A stretch of DNA of 64,000 nucleotides from Isoetes taiwanensis (taxonomy: Eukaryota > Streptophyta > Lycopodiopsida > Isoetales > Isoetaceae): NCBI GenBank assembly GCA_021234155.1, contig JAJEKV010000058.1, positions 1,605,060 through 1,669,059 of the forward strand. The letters are read 5' to 3'. This document shows, piece by piece, positions 44,286 through 56,327 of the stretch. The notes below the pieces were generated by a model. The model had not been told where the DNA came from and searched no databases. It worked only from the letters and a program-made list of their open reading frames with translations. Both the position numbers and the translations under genes were made by a program. Numbering within the stretch: the stretch's first letter is position 1; each line of letters opens with the position of its first letter.

Positions 44286-45485
44286 CCTTGTGCAACTACA
44301 TCAACGAAGCTTGCATTTGCTAACATCTGCAAATAAACATTGCTCTTGAGAAAACATGACACACAGCTTTCAGACAAAATAACAAGAAGGGCAACAGTAA
44401 ACCTAGCTATATTTCTGAACATCATGAAGGCCATATCCGCGTTGCTTGATATAGGATTCAAACTCTTGATACAATTATCGCTTATGAGTATCCTACCACC
44501 CTGCTTTAGTCAGCCAAGAAAACCTTACAAATAGAGATTGTTTGTCCAGTACTAACAAAACCACTAAGCCACTAAGCCCTGCTTCAAAGATACTGCATCA
44601 ATAATATAACATCTGAATTAGAATTGTTTTATATTACATGATGAGACTACTTGTTAAGAAAATAATTCAAAATGGTCAATAAAACAGCTGCTAAATCATT
44701 ATTTCCTTCGAACACAAACTTACTAGCTAATAAATGACCACTGGTGCCTTCAAGTATCAAGTTATTCACCCGATTATCCAAATGAGTCCTTGTAGACAAT
44801 GAGGTGAGAAATATCTTTGTCTTGCCGATTTCAAAATAAAAATGGAAACATAATAGTAGGAGCAATATAAGAGAACCGCACCCAAAGTGAAGGCAATAGT
44901 ATTCAAGGATTAAAAGAAATTTGATTAAGGATCAAGGATTAATAGTAAACTAGGATAGACTAAAAGAAATTTGAGGCCTTAAGAAATTCATGTATCCGAA
45001 ATCGATGACATGCAATACGAGTAGACCCAAAACCGCACACCCAACAGATCAAAACGCTTACTAGGTTAAATCTGCGAGATGGTGCCATAGTCGGGCTATG
45101 TCTTCCGGTCCCATTCTTCGCTCTGCTTTGCCCACAACGAGTAACAATGGGGATTATGAGCGTAAAAAAATGCATGCGTTATCGATAATGGTAACCCAGG
45201 TTTCACATATTTCCAGATTGACGGATTGTAAGAAATGAGGCAAGGAGAGCGGATGATGCGCCCCGATTTCTTCGCCATACTTGTGCGCCACATTCCCGAT
45301 CTGATTGGGCCTTTGGAGGCGCGAACGCCCCATGCCGCGGATGGGCGGTGCGGATTGAGAAGATTTCTTGAAAACGGCAGTTCCCCAAATTGGGCGCATG
45401 CATTAAACGCCCAAATCGGGCCGCATGCATTAAACTTTATGAGTGACCGGACGTCCACTCCACCCAAGAAAAAAAAAATGCTAGC
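44286..45485. other. No gene recognised
   Basis: Short ORFs on both strands without family features. GC content rises after 45240. Nothing is supported. Confidence 0.4.
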
Positions 45486-45598
45486 GGAAACCCTTCCGGG
45501 CTTCAAATTTGGAAACCCTTCCGGGTTTGTTGGAAATTCGGAAGGGTTTCCAACTTTTTAAGAATTCTAACCCGAATCGGGTGGAGATAGTTTGAGCG
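45486..45598. mobile_element. GGAAACCC hairpin element, short copy
   Basis: Two GGAAACCCTTCCGGG motifs, one GGAAGGGTTTCC, then AACCCGAATCGGGTGGAGAT and AGT.TGAGCG, as at 23727-23838. Confidence 0.7.
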
Positions 45599-45666
45599 CA
45601 CTAGCTCTATTATATACACCAATACCATGAGGCTAGTTCTGAGTAGATGCCAATTACCGAACCATC

Positions 45667-45905
45667 ATGGTCAGCTCAGTGTTTGCCAAGCTGTGCGCGG
45701 GCATTCTCGAACAGCAGGTAACCAAATGGGCAGAGGCAGCGGAAGTCAGGGCACTTACCCAGGCAGGCTTCCGACCCCGACATTCGACCATTGATCACAT
45801 CTTCACACTCAGGGCCCTAGTTGAGGACAGCAGAAACCGTCGGGAGGACCTGTCTCAGAACGTCGACATTGCCCTGGGGACCAAGTTTCGTGGCCAGAAG
45901 ACCAT
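45667..45905 (+). pseudogene. LINE reverse transcriptase fragment
   Basis: The plus strand reads FAKLCAGILEQQV, then TQAGFRPRHSTIDHIFTLRA, then LVEDSRNRREDL, the N-terminal fingers block of a LINE reverse transcriptase. It then jumps to NVDIALGTKFRGQKT, which matches other fragments at 47600 and 61460 rather than the expected palm. It is probably a chimaera or deletion product. Confidence 0.82.
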
Positions 45906-45960
45906 CCCTCCTCCAAGAAGCGCCAAAGTAGCTCATGTCCAGCACACTCGTAGTCAATTG

Positions 45961-47517
45961 AATCATCATTCAATTATTTTGGGATTATGTCTATTCCAAA
46001 ATCGCGCCAAATAAGCGTTATTTTTAGAGCAAATAGTGTTTTTCAATTTTATTTCTTGCATTTAGAAAAGTGTAGTGTATGTTGCATATTTGGTTAATTA
46101 TTTGTATTTACATTAAATAAGGCACTGGAAGGACTTGTTTTCTTGAAATTACATCGATAGATCATATAGCAACAAATATACTTGAAATAACAATTTTTTT
46201 ATTGACATCACATAAGAAATAATCATTTACTTTATCGAAATCAAGCATATATAAACAATATGTAAAAATAAAATTGCTCCAAATATTCACATAATTTTAA
46301 CAATATTAAATTTGGAGTTATGACATTTTAGGCAAATAGAGCTGGATATCTATACAACTACTAAAGAAGACATCCTCTAAAATGCTTTGAAATAGAAAAG
46401 TGTAACAAAGTGAAATCGCACCAAGCGCGATTTCACAAGCTGTGGACAACAAATAAAGCTCCACTGCACGATTGGGCAGCTTCTTCCTAAACTTGGCTCC
46501 AATATCTTTGGCTGCAGATGTTTCTCGCTAGTTTCCATAGTTGCAACATCTGATTTTCATTTAATTATCAGCCAACATACTAGGCATGTGCTTTAGTTTA
46601 ATAACTCTACCAAGACCTTCCAAAGAACTAAAGCAGTAGCAGTTTACAATTTAGCATATCACAAAAAACATTTTGTCACAATTTAGCAACCATAGAGAAC
46701 ATTTTGTCATAATTCCTCCATGATAATCTACTCTAACCAGCAATTTAACTTTTGAAGAAACCTGTTGTAAAAGGGATTCACATCAAGGCCTCAGTCCTGT
46801 TATGCCCATCAAAAACTCCAAATAACTCCAAGGTTCTAATAAAAGAGAAGCTCCTTGCTGTTTCGATGCCTAATAAGCCAAATTCAATAACCTAGAAGTG
46901 AAAGCAACAATAAATCTTGTAGATAAGACCCAAAGAAAATGCATGCACAATAATTGATTCCCTTGCATCCAAAATAGGTAAGAACTGCTCTGTCTTTTGC
47001 ACCGAAATAGGATAGAGCTGCTTCTGTATCCTGCATCTGAAATAGGTGAGAGCTGCACAAGCCTCAGGAAGAAATTAAGCCACGAATCTATGGCTAAACA
47101 AGCCAACAAACAACATTTGGACCATCTCCTTTGTATCTTGCCTCAGTCGAAATGGGCTAACTAGGCGCCATAGCCTGAAGAGGTCGTAGCCTGAAGAACA
47201 GATGCCATAGCCTGAAGAAACGGCACCGTAGCTCGAAGGCGTCGTTGGACGAGGGGCAGGATGCAAAGAAAGAGAAGAAAATAAAACTGGAAAAAAAATC
47301 GGGCGTATAAAAAACTGAAAAAAAGGGAGTGTGAGGAAAAAGCAAAGGACGAAGAAGGGGGGAAAGTGAATAAATTAGGGGGAAAAGAAGGTGATGGGGG
47401 CGGACGGGAAGAGAAAAAAAGCGACGGAAGAAAAAAACGCCTAAAAGCGACGGAAGCTGCACGCAAAAAAAAACTCCCAAAATTAAGACATATTCTTAAA
47501 ATAATTGAATGATGGTT
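45961..47517. mobile_element. Candidate TIR element, 1.56 kb
   Basis: CATCATTCAATTATTTT and ATATGTCT-type bases at 45961-45992 are found inverted at 47486-47517. Between them is AT-rich, non-coding sequence with no transposase. The region 47160-47480 is low-complexity purine-rich DNA. No convincing target duplication is visible. Confidence 0.4.
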
Positions 47518-47519
47518 AT

Positions 47520-48060
47520 TGGCCTAAAATGTGGATGCTGGATACTGCCGTGCAGGGCGTGAGTGTTTCTTTCTTTTGCAAAACCGACCTTGTAAATTGC
47601 TCCTAGGGTAATTTCGCCATTCCAGACGACTTGGCGAAGTCGATTTGCCATTCCGGAGCCTTCCCAGTGGCCGAACGACAAAACACTCCGGTTTCTACAC
47701 GGTCGCCCTCAGGATGCTCTGCGATATGACAAGTTCCCCCGAACCGATCTAGGAATCTTTTGGACCTTCCCGAAGAAGGACACCTGAACAGAGGATCCAA
47801 CGATCGGATAGGGGAACCGGGCTCCGAGAGGGTGGTCATTAGCATACCGCCTACCATGGGAGCGCTGCCAGGAAAGGCTGCCTCGGGAACATTTTTGGAT
47901 CCCGCCTCCTGGGGTTCGGACTCTCCCCTCTTGTGAGGCATCCATGCAGTCCTGGCCTCGTTTGAATTGGGGAAGGGTGCCCGCTCGGTTGCCCGGAAAA
48001 AGGGAGACACCCTCCCTCAAAAACATTTTAAGTAAACGGGTGCCCGGCATTGCCGGGCTT
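47520..48060 (-). other. Retroelement-like fragment, GC-richer
   Basis: The stretch 47600-47700 aligns in reverse complement with 61380-61475: on the minus strand ANRLRQVVWNGEITLGAIYK against TNRLLHSVQTADNTLDTKFC. Further minus-strand ORFs (47603-48050) have no recognised domain. The segment ends at a small inverted repeat, TGCCCGGCATTGCCGGGC. Confidence 0.45.
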
Positions 48061-48728
48061 CAATAATGTACTTGAAACAAATTATGTCTACAATTTCAAA
48101 GCATATATATTTCAAAAAACCATTTTCTATTTCATGTTTTGTGACCATTAAAGACACCAATTTGTGAACATAAATCTTCAATAAACATGTGCCTGGCGTT
48201 GGCGCGCATAAGTAGCATCGTGAATTTGTATGAATTCATGAGGTACTGATCTACTAAACGTTCTACCCTATAGGACTATGGATTATCGTTATGTGTGCCA
48301 AGCATTTTGGAGATAAAACACTTGCACTTCTTATTCTTTATTTTTCAAATTTTTTGTATTTGATGAAAGCCCTAAAAACATCAGAAAATATAGTTTAGTT
48401 GTTTATTTTAATTGGAACGATTTGAGTAATTCGACCTCAAATTGGGACCCATGTCTATAAGCATTAGTTGGTGTCTATAAAATTGGTCTAAACAAATTTA
48501 AGTGTTTCCATGAGAGATCCTTCTTATATCTCAAGATTTGGCAACACACATGCATGATTCTTGTATGCAGCATCTTGAATTAGGACTTGCTTGCATTTTC
48601 TTTCCTTTTTTTTAACTATTTGGAACCCATCATGTGTGTGTCATGGTCATTGTATTTGTGCCATAACCACAATATAGATAAAGAACATAAATTATAAAAC
48701 AAATAGAGCTAAGTTGCCAATAATAATA
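48061..48728. other. No gene seen
   Basis: AT-rich sequence up to the proposed CACTA left end, without recognisable features. Confidence 0.5.
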
Positions 48729-49079
48729 ACTAAAAAAAAAAGGGTGTCGTCGTTATGGACGAACACGTCGTAATAGTCGTCGTTCAACGACGTCTCGATG
48801 TTGTTCAACGACGCTCTGTAACTTTTAACAGAAACAGGGCCGCTTTTTTTGCCGCCTACTTTTTTGTTTCTAAGCGGCTAGGGGGGCATTTTTGGAGGCG
48901 ATTTTTGGCGCAGATCATCCTTAGGGTCCTTTCCAAGCTTCAATCAAGCATCAAAGGTATGTGAATGGATCAATCAACTCTATTTTTGAATCTAGGCTTG
49001 TTATTTGATAGATTTAGGGCTTCTTGTTTTTTCTTCCATTCCATCCCATTTCAATCCTCCTCTTCTTTCTAATCCTCAA

Positions 49080-49260
49080 TCTTTTAATTTTTTCCTTCTA
49101 ATCTTCCGTTCTTCTTCTTCCAATCGTCTATTCCTTTTCTTCTTCTTCTTCCTCATTTTCTTCTTCTATTCAATCTCCTTTCTTTCCTATCCCCCCCTTC
49201 TTCTTTTTCTTCAATTTCTTCTTCTTCTTCTTCTTCTATCTTTTTTTCCCATGGAAGAAG
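49080..49260. repeat. CTT-rich low-complexity tract
   Basis: Runs of TTCTTCTTCTTC and T-rich DNA. The 89-codon frame over it consists of Phe, Leu and Ser and is not a gene. Confidence 0.9.
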
Positions 49261-49656
49261 ATGGACGTCATTGAAAGATGAGGCCCCTTTTTTTCCCTCT
49301 ATTTTTTATAGCAAGAAGGGGACGTCATTGAAAGACGAGGCCCCTTCTTTTTTTGTTCTTCCCTTTTTTGTTTTTGTTTTTAAATGTCAATGTCAATAGT
49401 TTTTTTTAATGATCAATGTAAATGGTTTTAATGTCAATGGTCTTTTTAATGTGAATGGTCTTTTTTTTTTCCTTTTATTTTATTTATGCTAAAGTTTTCT
49501 AATCATTGAATGCCCTTTTTTTTTTTGCATATACACTCGTAACAAAATGCGTTGCTCTTGAAAATCGATTTTCGCACCTGACATTCTAGGTAAGAATTTG
49601 AGTTTAAATAGGAGAATAAAATTTTAATGTTTTATTTAGGTTAAAAAACTTGGAGA

Positions 49657-50060
49657 GACTTGGGCAAGGGCGTGGTCGCCTCCACCTTGAGTGGAGGGGA
49701 CTAGGTGTTCCGGGCCCAAGCTCATCGTTTACTCTTGTAATTTTATTGATTAATGTATTTAGTCTAGAAAAAATTGGGGAGACTTGGACAAGGGCATGGT
49801 CGGCTCTGCCTTGAGTGGAGGGGACTAGGTGTTCCGGGTCCAAGCTCACGGCCTACTCTTGTTTATTTGTTTATTAATATGTTAATAAATAGGAATCTTT
49901 ACGGGATTAGATAAGGGCATGGTCGGCTCCACCTTGAGTGGAGAGGACTTGGTGTGCCGGGTCCATTCTCTATTTAATTTATTACCTTCACCAACGGCTT
50001 TGACAAGGACATGGTTGGCTCCACCTTGAGTGGAGAAGACCGGATGTACCGGGTCCATAG
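49657..50060. repeat. Four copies of a conserved ~60 bp core with variable spacers
   Basis: Cores start near 49657, 49781, 49905 and 50000. Each has the order ACAAGGGCATGGTCGGCTCC, then ACCTTGAGTGGAG, then GACTAGGTGT.CCGGGTCCA. Each contains a small hairpin TCCAC-CTTGA-GTGGA; in copy 2 the left half is changed. The spacers (about 35-65 bp) are AT-rich and unrelated, so the core is better conserved than its surroundings. The function is unknown. Confidence 0.85.
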
Positions 50061-50393
50061 CACCTCCTTTTTTTATATCTTGTTTGTTTCTTCAAATTTT
50101 AAATAAAAAGGAAAAATAAAAGGCTGAGTCAGTTAGGGTTTTGAAAAAATCGCATTATTGATTTTCGGGTTCCTAGTTAAGAATGTCATTTTTTAAAAAT
50201 GTTAGGGATGTCAAAAAACACTAATGTGGGGTGGTTAAGAGCAAGAAAAAATTTCAATAATTGGGTTTTTAAAAAAAAATTATGAGGGAAATTAATTATT
50301 AAGAAAGTACCAAAGATTCTAGGTAAAGATTCATAATGAAGGTTTGAAAAAAGTCACAAAGCAAGATTGATGAATCTAAATTGGTTTATAGGT

Positions 50394-51886
50394 ATGGCCC
50401 CCAATGTGAAGACACAAATGCTTAGTGAGATTAGACGCGTGCTCATAAATGAGATATGTGCTAACGAAAGTCCCGACCGAGAGATGCAAACTGGTCAACG
50501 TGTCGACCATTTTGTCAGACATGTCAAAAGGAGGTGCCAATTTGAGTTAGCACAAAAATGGCCAGGCCAGGAAGAAATGTTGACTTCTCTCCTTGACACA
50601 CATGTAAAGTCAATGATTGGAAACCCCATGGACGAACTGAAGACATGTTTGAAGCATTCAGTGCAGCTTAAAAGTCTCAATGCCGAGGCTCGTGTGAAGG
50701 AATGGGTAGCTTCATGGAATTCCACAAAGAAGCGATCACAAGAATACCATTGCGGATCTCAATGCATGTCAGTTGGAGGTAATAAAAAATGCTTTGCATC
50801 AGGGGGGAAGCTCTAGTGGAGCAGGGCCTAGCAAGCCCCACTTTTCTTTGGAGAATCACATGAACACATCAATCTTTGTTGATCCCATACCCATAGAGGC
50901 CGTGGATGTGATACGCCTTATTGAAGAGAAACCAACTCATCGCACGTATCAAATCAAGATCAACGGAACACAACACTTCCAAGATGATGAGCTATACAGT
51001 GGATGGATTTTCAAGGGCGGCAGAGACGTATGAGATGGCTCAAAGATACATACGCTTCAAGAGCCCGCATCCTGCTTTGGCTACATCCATTGGACTTGCA
51101 TATGAAGTTGCTAGCTCTAGTTGGGATACCATAGGGCCAATGGTGATTCTACCATTCATGAATGGAGAGACACTTGCACACTTGTTTGACTATTTACCTA
51201 ATAATCTGTCACGTTTTAGAAGATGGTCAAATGCAATTGCTAGAGCGCCAAGAAAAACTGACAAACACATAGGCGCTGAAGTTAGAAGAAAAATGCGAGT
51301 TGTATAACAATATGTTCCAGAGATAGCTCTTGCCCTAGCAGAAGGTGTCGTTGAGATCCACAAAGGCCACTTCACTCACACAAAGCTTAATTGCAAGAGA
51401 ATCAAATTACATTTTGACGATGAGTACCAAAATGTATGGGTGGCTATTGGTGATTGGGACAATGCAATTCATTTTTACGCTAAAGAGCGTCGTCCCTTGT
51501 TGAACTGTCGGTACTTACTCTCGGATGGACAAGCAAAATATCCATGGTTAGAGGAAAGTGCGTTTGAGAAATCAAAGGATGATGATCGTGTATGGGGACA
51601 CAAAATTCATGATGTCTTTGCATTGGGATATATTTATGAGATGCTTCTTGATTTTGTGCAAGCTATGCGACGAATGGAGTGGTTTAATAATAACAACAAT
51701 GCCCAATGGATTAATCCAACCCATATGTACCAACGACGTCTTGACAAGTTGGAGGAGCAAAAAATGAGAATGATGTGCCTACGTGAAGACTTATTCTCGA
51801 AACGACCCAAAGCTTCTAAAGTTGTTGAAGCCTTACAAAGTGTTGGAATATCTTCCACCATGGTTATGAGACAAGACGACACATGA
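50394..51886 (+). pseudogene. Kinase-fold (pseudokinase-like) gene inside the CACTA element
   Basis: Three frames join into about 495 codons. The first is MAPNVKTQMLSEIRRVLINE onward, with helical sequence to about 50730. After a frameshift come KNTIADLNACQLEVIKNALH, SSSGAGPSKPHF and IKINGTQHFQDDELYSGWIF. After a second shift near 51020 come YIRFKSPHPALATSIGLAYE and PMVILPFMNGETLAHLF, then a TAA at 51305, then IALALAEGVVEIHKGHFTHT, KLNCKRI, VAIGDWDNA, IHDVFALGYIYEML and KRPKASKVVEAL. From PMVILPF onward this follows a protein-kinase C-lobe. The HRD.K..N loop reads HTKLN (51377) with no Asp, and DFG reads GDW (51449). Even the ancestor may have been catalytically dead. I know no CACTA protein of this type. 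Confidence 0.6.
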
Positions 51887-52172
51887 AGTGCATGGATGCC
51901 TTGGAGATGCCAAAACTGTTGTTGTCACAACTCAAAGAATGAATAAAACATTGTATATCTTGCCATGTTTAAGAATGGTAATTTTTTTAATTGTCTAATG
52001 ACATATGTAAAGACACTTTTAATTATACAAATTCCAATGTTTTGAAACTTTTATTTTGTCATAAGTTTGTGTAATGAACTTCCCATGTTGCTAACATTTC
52101 TTGCTTTCCAAATATGTCATTCATCACACTCCATGTAAATAACTTACAAGTTTTTGCACATACCCAGCAATC

Positions 52173-53510
52173 ATGGACTATAGCGCGATGGCCTATGTTG
52201 GGTTTCCAACTCTATTTCTTTACTGGATTGGCAGCCTTATGGACGGCCCTAAACCTGCGAAGGCCATTAAGAGGCGAGGTTGGTTGTTCGGGTATAGCTA
52301 GCCACCACCGCCACCTCCACCATTGTGCGGATTTGGTATGGATTATTTTCTAGGATAAGATGTAAGTTAGCCATTTATTTTTAACGTTCTAATAAATGTT
52401 TTTAAATGTAGCGTGTAAATGCGGCATAGTCCTTTTTGTCATATGCGTGGTGTTCGTCCTTGTGGTTGTGGGCGGGTCTTCTTCTAGAAGAAGAAGAAAT
52501 CGTCCAGTCGACGAGCAAGATAAAGAGCAGGGAACTCCGAGATATCATCAAGGCGCCCACCCTGAAGATAGGTGGAATGAATTGCAAAGCACGATGACGC
52601 CCGAAGAATGGGATGTTGCGGAAAGGGCTGTTCAACTAAGTAGGATGAGATCGGACTACGAACCTGCTCGTCATAGCGCATACACTCCTTCGGAATATCT
52701 TAGGCCCGTTCCCGAGGAGGAGGAGATAGTACCTCGACGAAAGGGCACCGACCGTCGTTCACGTTCCCGTGGATGTCTTTCCTCTTCAAGCTCTATGAAA
52801 GATCGTGCACCACCTGCGCGTCAACATGTCTTTGAGTATAAGTGAGTTCATCTTGAATTATGCCATTTTTTGTTCACTAACACATATTCATATGTTAGTC
52901 GTATGTTGAGTGTAATCCTTTCACGAAGATGGCGTGCAAGACCACTGAAGATGGCAAGCTTTTTTGGACTTATGTTAATAATGTCACAAATAACATTTGC
53001 CAAAACGTCCACAAAGGTGATTGGAACTCGGAATGCTTTGATGCGGAAAAAGAGTTGATCAAAACGACGATAGAAGAACAATATCCTGAGCTCAAGTCAT
53101 GAGACATATCATGGAGGAAGGTTGTAAAACATTGTGGTCAGAATGTTAAAGCCACCAAGTATTAGGCTCCTTCGTTCTTCATGATGACCATCATCGTACT
53201 CATATTTGATTTATATTTTGCAGAAGTAATCAGAAGAAGCAACTGATAGAATTGGCAGAAGCTGCGGGAGTCTCGACAGACGCAGTAGCAAAACCTCTAG
53301 GGTGGACTGATGATGCATTTGAAGTACATCATCTCTCCTACGACTCGTATAATTAGATGACGCCACGTGGACTAAGACTGTTACAAAGCCAACATATTAT
53401 CAAAGAAAGGGGTAGATAGAACTGCGTCAGCTTTGAGGGCGAGGTATGACGAAGCAAGTGGCAGCTATAGTGCCAATAAGACTGGGTCTCACAAGGCCCC
53501 CAAAAAAAAA
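52173..53510 (+). pseudogene. Second CACTA gene, 5' exons (unrecognised family)
   Basis: Exon 1 (52173-52335) starts MDYSAMAYVGFPTLFLYWIG, has one in-frame TAG at 52299, and ends at donor TTTG|GTATGG. The next exon (to about 52840) is charged: RRRRNRPVDEQDKEQ, MTPEEWDVAERAVQLSRMRS and a basic Ser-Arg-rich end. It stops at donor TATAA|GTGAGT. Exon 3 (about 52905-53158) has GKLFWTYVNNVTNNICQNVH, IEEQYPELKS, a TGA, then WRKVVKHCGQNVKATK. Exon 4 holds LIELAEAAGVSTDAVAK and PLGWTDD. Exon 5 (to about 53510) has ALRARYDEASGSYSANKTGS then HKAPKKK. The layout (helical core, basic tail) might fit a DNA-binding TNP1-like protein, but that is speculation. Two stops suggest decay. Confidence 0.45.
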
Positions 53511-55225
53511 TTGTTATCATTTTTATGGGTTACTTTTTGTATTAAACCATCTAAATAAACTAATGTTACTAAGTGGGTTAATGTGTTGAATAACCGTAGC
53601 TAGTTAAATAGTGTGGTTTGCATTTAAGGTTTTCCAGCGTGGTATATCCATATCGTAAATATCTAAAGTTTTTCACTGTGGTTTATTGCAGTAGTTTTTA
53701 CTGTGGTTTGTTGCGGTAGTTTTTCACTGTGGTTCTTCCTTAGTTTGTTGCTATGTGACATGTGGACCAATTAATAATATATGTTATAAATCATTAGTGG
53801 CTTTAGCCTTAAAGCATTGTGCAACTCATAGTGGTATCTTAATCACCTCATGAATGTTTTGTCACATGAACCATTATTGTTGCATAGAATAAAGGCTTCA
53901 AGTTTCTCATTATAAGATTTAAAATTTACCCATCAAACTAGTGGTGGCTTAGTATCTTCGTAGTACTTTGTGCTGGAAACAAACTAAATCATATTTTGGA
54001 TTAAACCATCGATATTAGTTTTGTAAAGAAGTTAAGACATTTCATTTGTAAACCAATAGTAGCCTTAGCTTTAAGGAATTTGCAATTTGTGGTGGTTGTC
54101 CAATGAAACCATTGTTCTTCTACGGGATAAACGGTTCAAGTTTATTACCAAAATAGTGAACAAGCTTTCCATCAAAACAGATGTGGCTTTGTGTCTTTAA
54201 ACATATCTTGTGTTAGGAGGAAACCAATGGCTTATACTATACGATTTAGTGGTAAGTACTTTGTGTTTGAGACAACGCAATTATATTTTAGATCACAAAT
54301 TGATCTTAGTTTAGTAAAGAAACTAAGACATCTCATTTCTAAACCAATAATAGCTTTATAGCTTTAAAGGAATTTGGAGTGCACGGTGGTTACCCATTAA
54401 AACCATTGCGGTTCTATGGAATAGCTCGTTCTATGGACCATGTGATTTTTTATAATGGTTTTTGGTCTTTCCTCACATAAAGGCACGTAGTTCTATGTTG
54501 ATAGACAATGCAAAACAAAAACAACATGAAATAACTCTAGATAAAAAGTTTTTCCACCTTTATTGTTTTTATGCAAATTAAATTTTTTTTTTCTTTTTAA
54601 AGAGCCTTTTGGGAATCGAACCCAAATAAATTCAGGCATGATATTATGACAAACTTAAAATGCACAAAAACCTAACAATGTGAAAGGATATTTTTTCAGA
54701 ATCAAGTTATAGATAAAAGCTACTCATCCTCTCTTGCACTTGCAAACGTCTTGAAAAACAAGCAGAAAAAGCGATTGTCTTTACATGCAAAAGAGGAAAG
54801 GAAAAGACCAAAGCAAATTTAAGGCAAAAAGAGAAGATAATTTGTACATCTGTTAAAATCCTTGACAAGAAATTTGTACATAGTTGCAGAGTAAGCAGGG
54901 TAAGCGCCAGAGTTTTCAGCATGGATTACATAGCATGCTAGGGCTTTGAGCGTCAGGCAGCATGACAAAGAACGTGGTGCTCGATTAAGCAAGTAACAAA
55001 GGTTGCCGTTTCAGCTAGTAATCACCATCTCCAATGGTTCTGACAGATTGCCAAGCATAATTCTGATGCATTTTCATTGTGGTAACCACATTGTATTGTT
55101 GCTTGGCTATGGCATCATATATACTAAAATCCCACTGGCACCAAAGTTGCAAAGCAAAGACGTGTAACTTAGACCAAGAGTACTGAAGGTTCCTGAGAGA
55201 TTGAAGGCGACAAGCTACACAACCG

Positions 55226-55269
55226 AGGGAAGATAAGATAAGATAAGATAAGATAAGATAAGATAAGAT
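55226..55269. repeat. (GATAA)n microsatellite and adjoining retroposon tail
   Basis: About eight perfect GATAA units. It is followed by GATGAATTTTTACGTCCACG, which resembles ATTTTTTATCGTCCACTGAG at 63794 in the SINE near the right end. The microsatellite may therefore have grown from a SINE tail. Confidence 0.8.
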
Positions 55270-56327
55270 GAATTTTTACGTCCACGGGAACCCAACGGGT
55301 TATGGGACGGCACATGCAAGGGCAACAACCCATCTAAAACCTGGGGACTAGGCCCCATCACCAAACACAATAACCAAATATTAAAAGACTACCAAGAAGA
55401 AGATAATGCTAATGCTAGTGGTAATTTTATGCTAGTGGGAAGGCAAATCAGTCAATCAACACACAATAGATGGCTCTAATTGACCTTTATCCTATTACAC
55501 TTATATCAATATTGATATCAGAGACTGCATTTCACACATATCCAGCCTAAAACATGCAAACTGGTTTCAAGTGAGATATTTATGCGCATAGTACATTGGT
55601 GGATCTATATTCCATTGGAGAATGGAACAAACAAGATGGTAAGCAAGACCCGCTAGCAGCCACCAGGGAGCTCTGTTTGCACTCAAGAGGATTATACAAT
55701 GGCAATAAAGTGTGTCTTAGTCTTGCTTCCAGTACCCATTCAGAACCAAGTGGCTTATGCTAGTTCTTGAAGCTTATCTGGAACCTCTACAAGTTTGCTA
55801 GCTTTTAAAGATGCTGAAACAAGGAAATGAAATCGGCACAAGGCAATTCGTAGACAGATAAACACTATCAAAGCTAAATAAAGATCATGCCAGCTTTGCC
55901 ACAGTAAGACAGCAAATAAAGCATGTGACAAAAAGGGGGTGTCTTGACTGTGTCAGCCATAGAAGCGTTCCGACTAAGCAAATGATGGTTGGCTTTTACA
56001 TCCTCTATGCTTTGCAAGGAAGAGGAATATGCTGCAGAGGAGTGGGTTTACAATGGCAGAGAACTGTGACGGGAAAAAATTGATCAGTGATAATGATAAG
56101 GGCAAAGATTTTAGCAGAAAATGCAATGGATAGAATGCACAATAAAATACAATATAATAAATTGAATAGAATGCACAATAAAAGGCAATGAACAGAATAG
56201 AATGCTAATGGCTATTTGGTTAGTACTGTTAGCATGCAGGGATTTAAGCGCCAGATCAGGGACTCGATTTTTAACAATTGGAATGGCAGCGGTAGAGCAT
56301 ATCATTGCTTACTACTGAGGTTTTTGC

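Larger units (their letters stand above)
48957..50391 (+). other. Probable 5'-UTR intron of the first CACTA gene
   Basis: Donor CATCAAAG|GTATGTG at 48957 and acceptor GGTTTATAG|GT at 50391, just before ATG 50394. The donor follows a TIR-proximal leader with no ATG-initiated long frame. The intron carries a CT-rich tract and the four-copy core repeat. Splicing is inferred from consensus only. Confidence 0.5.

Noticed and set aside
45096-45506. 136-codon minus-strand ORF and overlapping frames
   Set aside because: GC-richer local sequence open in three frames at once; no recognisable motif.
47157-47480. Two overlapping ~100-codon minus-strand ORFs
   Set aside because: Composition is dominated by Phe, Ser and Pro from a purine-rich run on the other strand; no domain.
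49005-49274. 89-codon ORF of Phe, Leu and Ser
   Set aside because: Low-complexity CT-rich tract within the probable 5'-UTR intron.
54600-54660. tRNA-like T arm (GGGTTCGATTCCC on the minus strand)
   Set aside because: No matching acceptor strand, D arm or A box could be placed, so neither a tRNA gene nor a SINE is supported.
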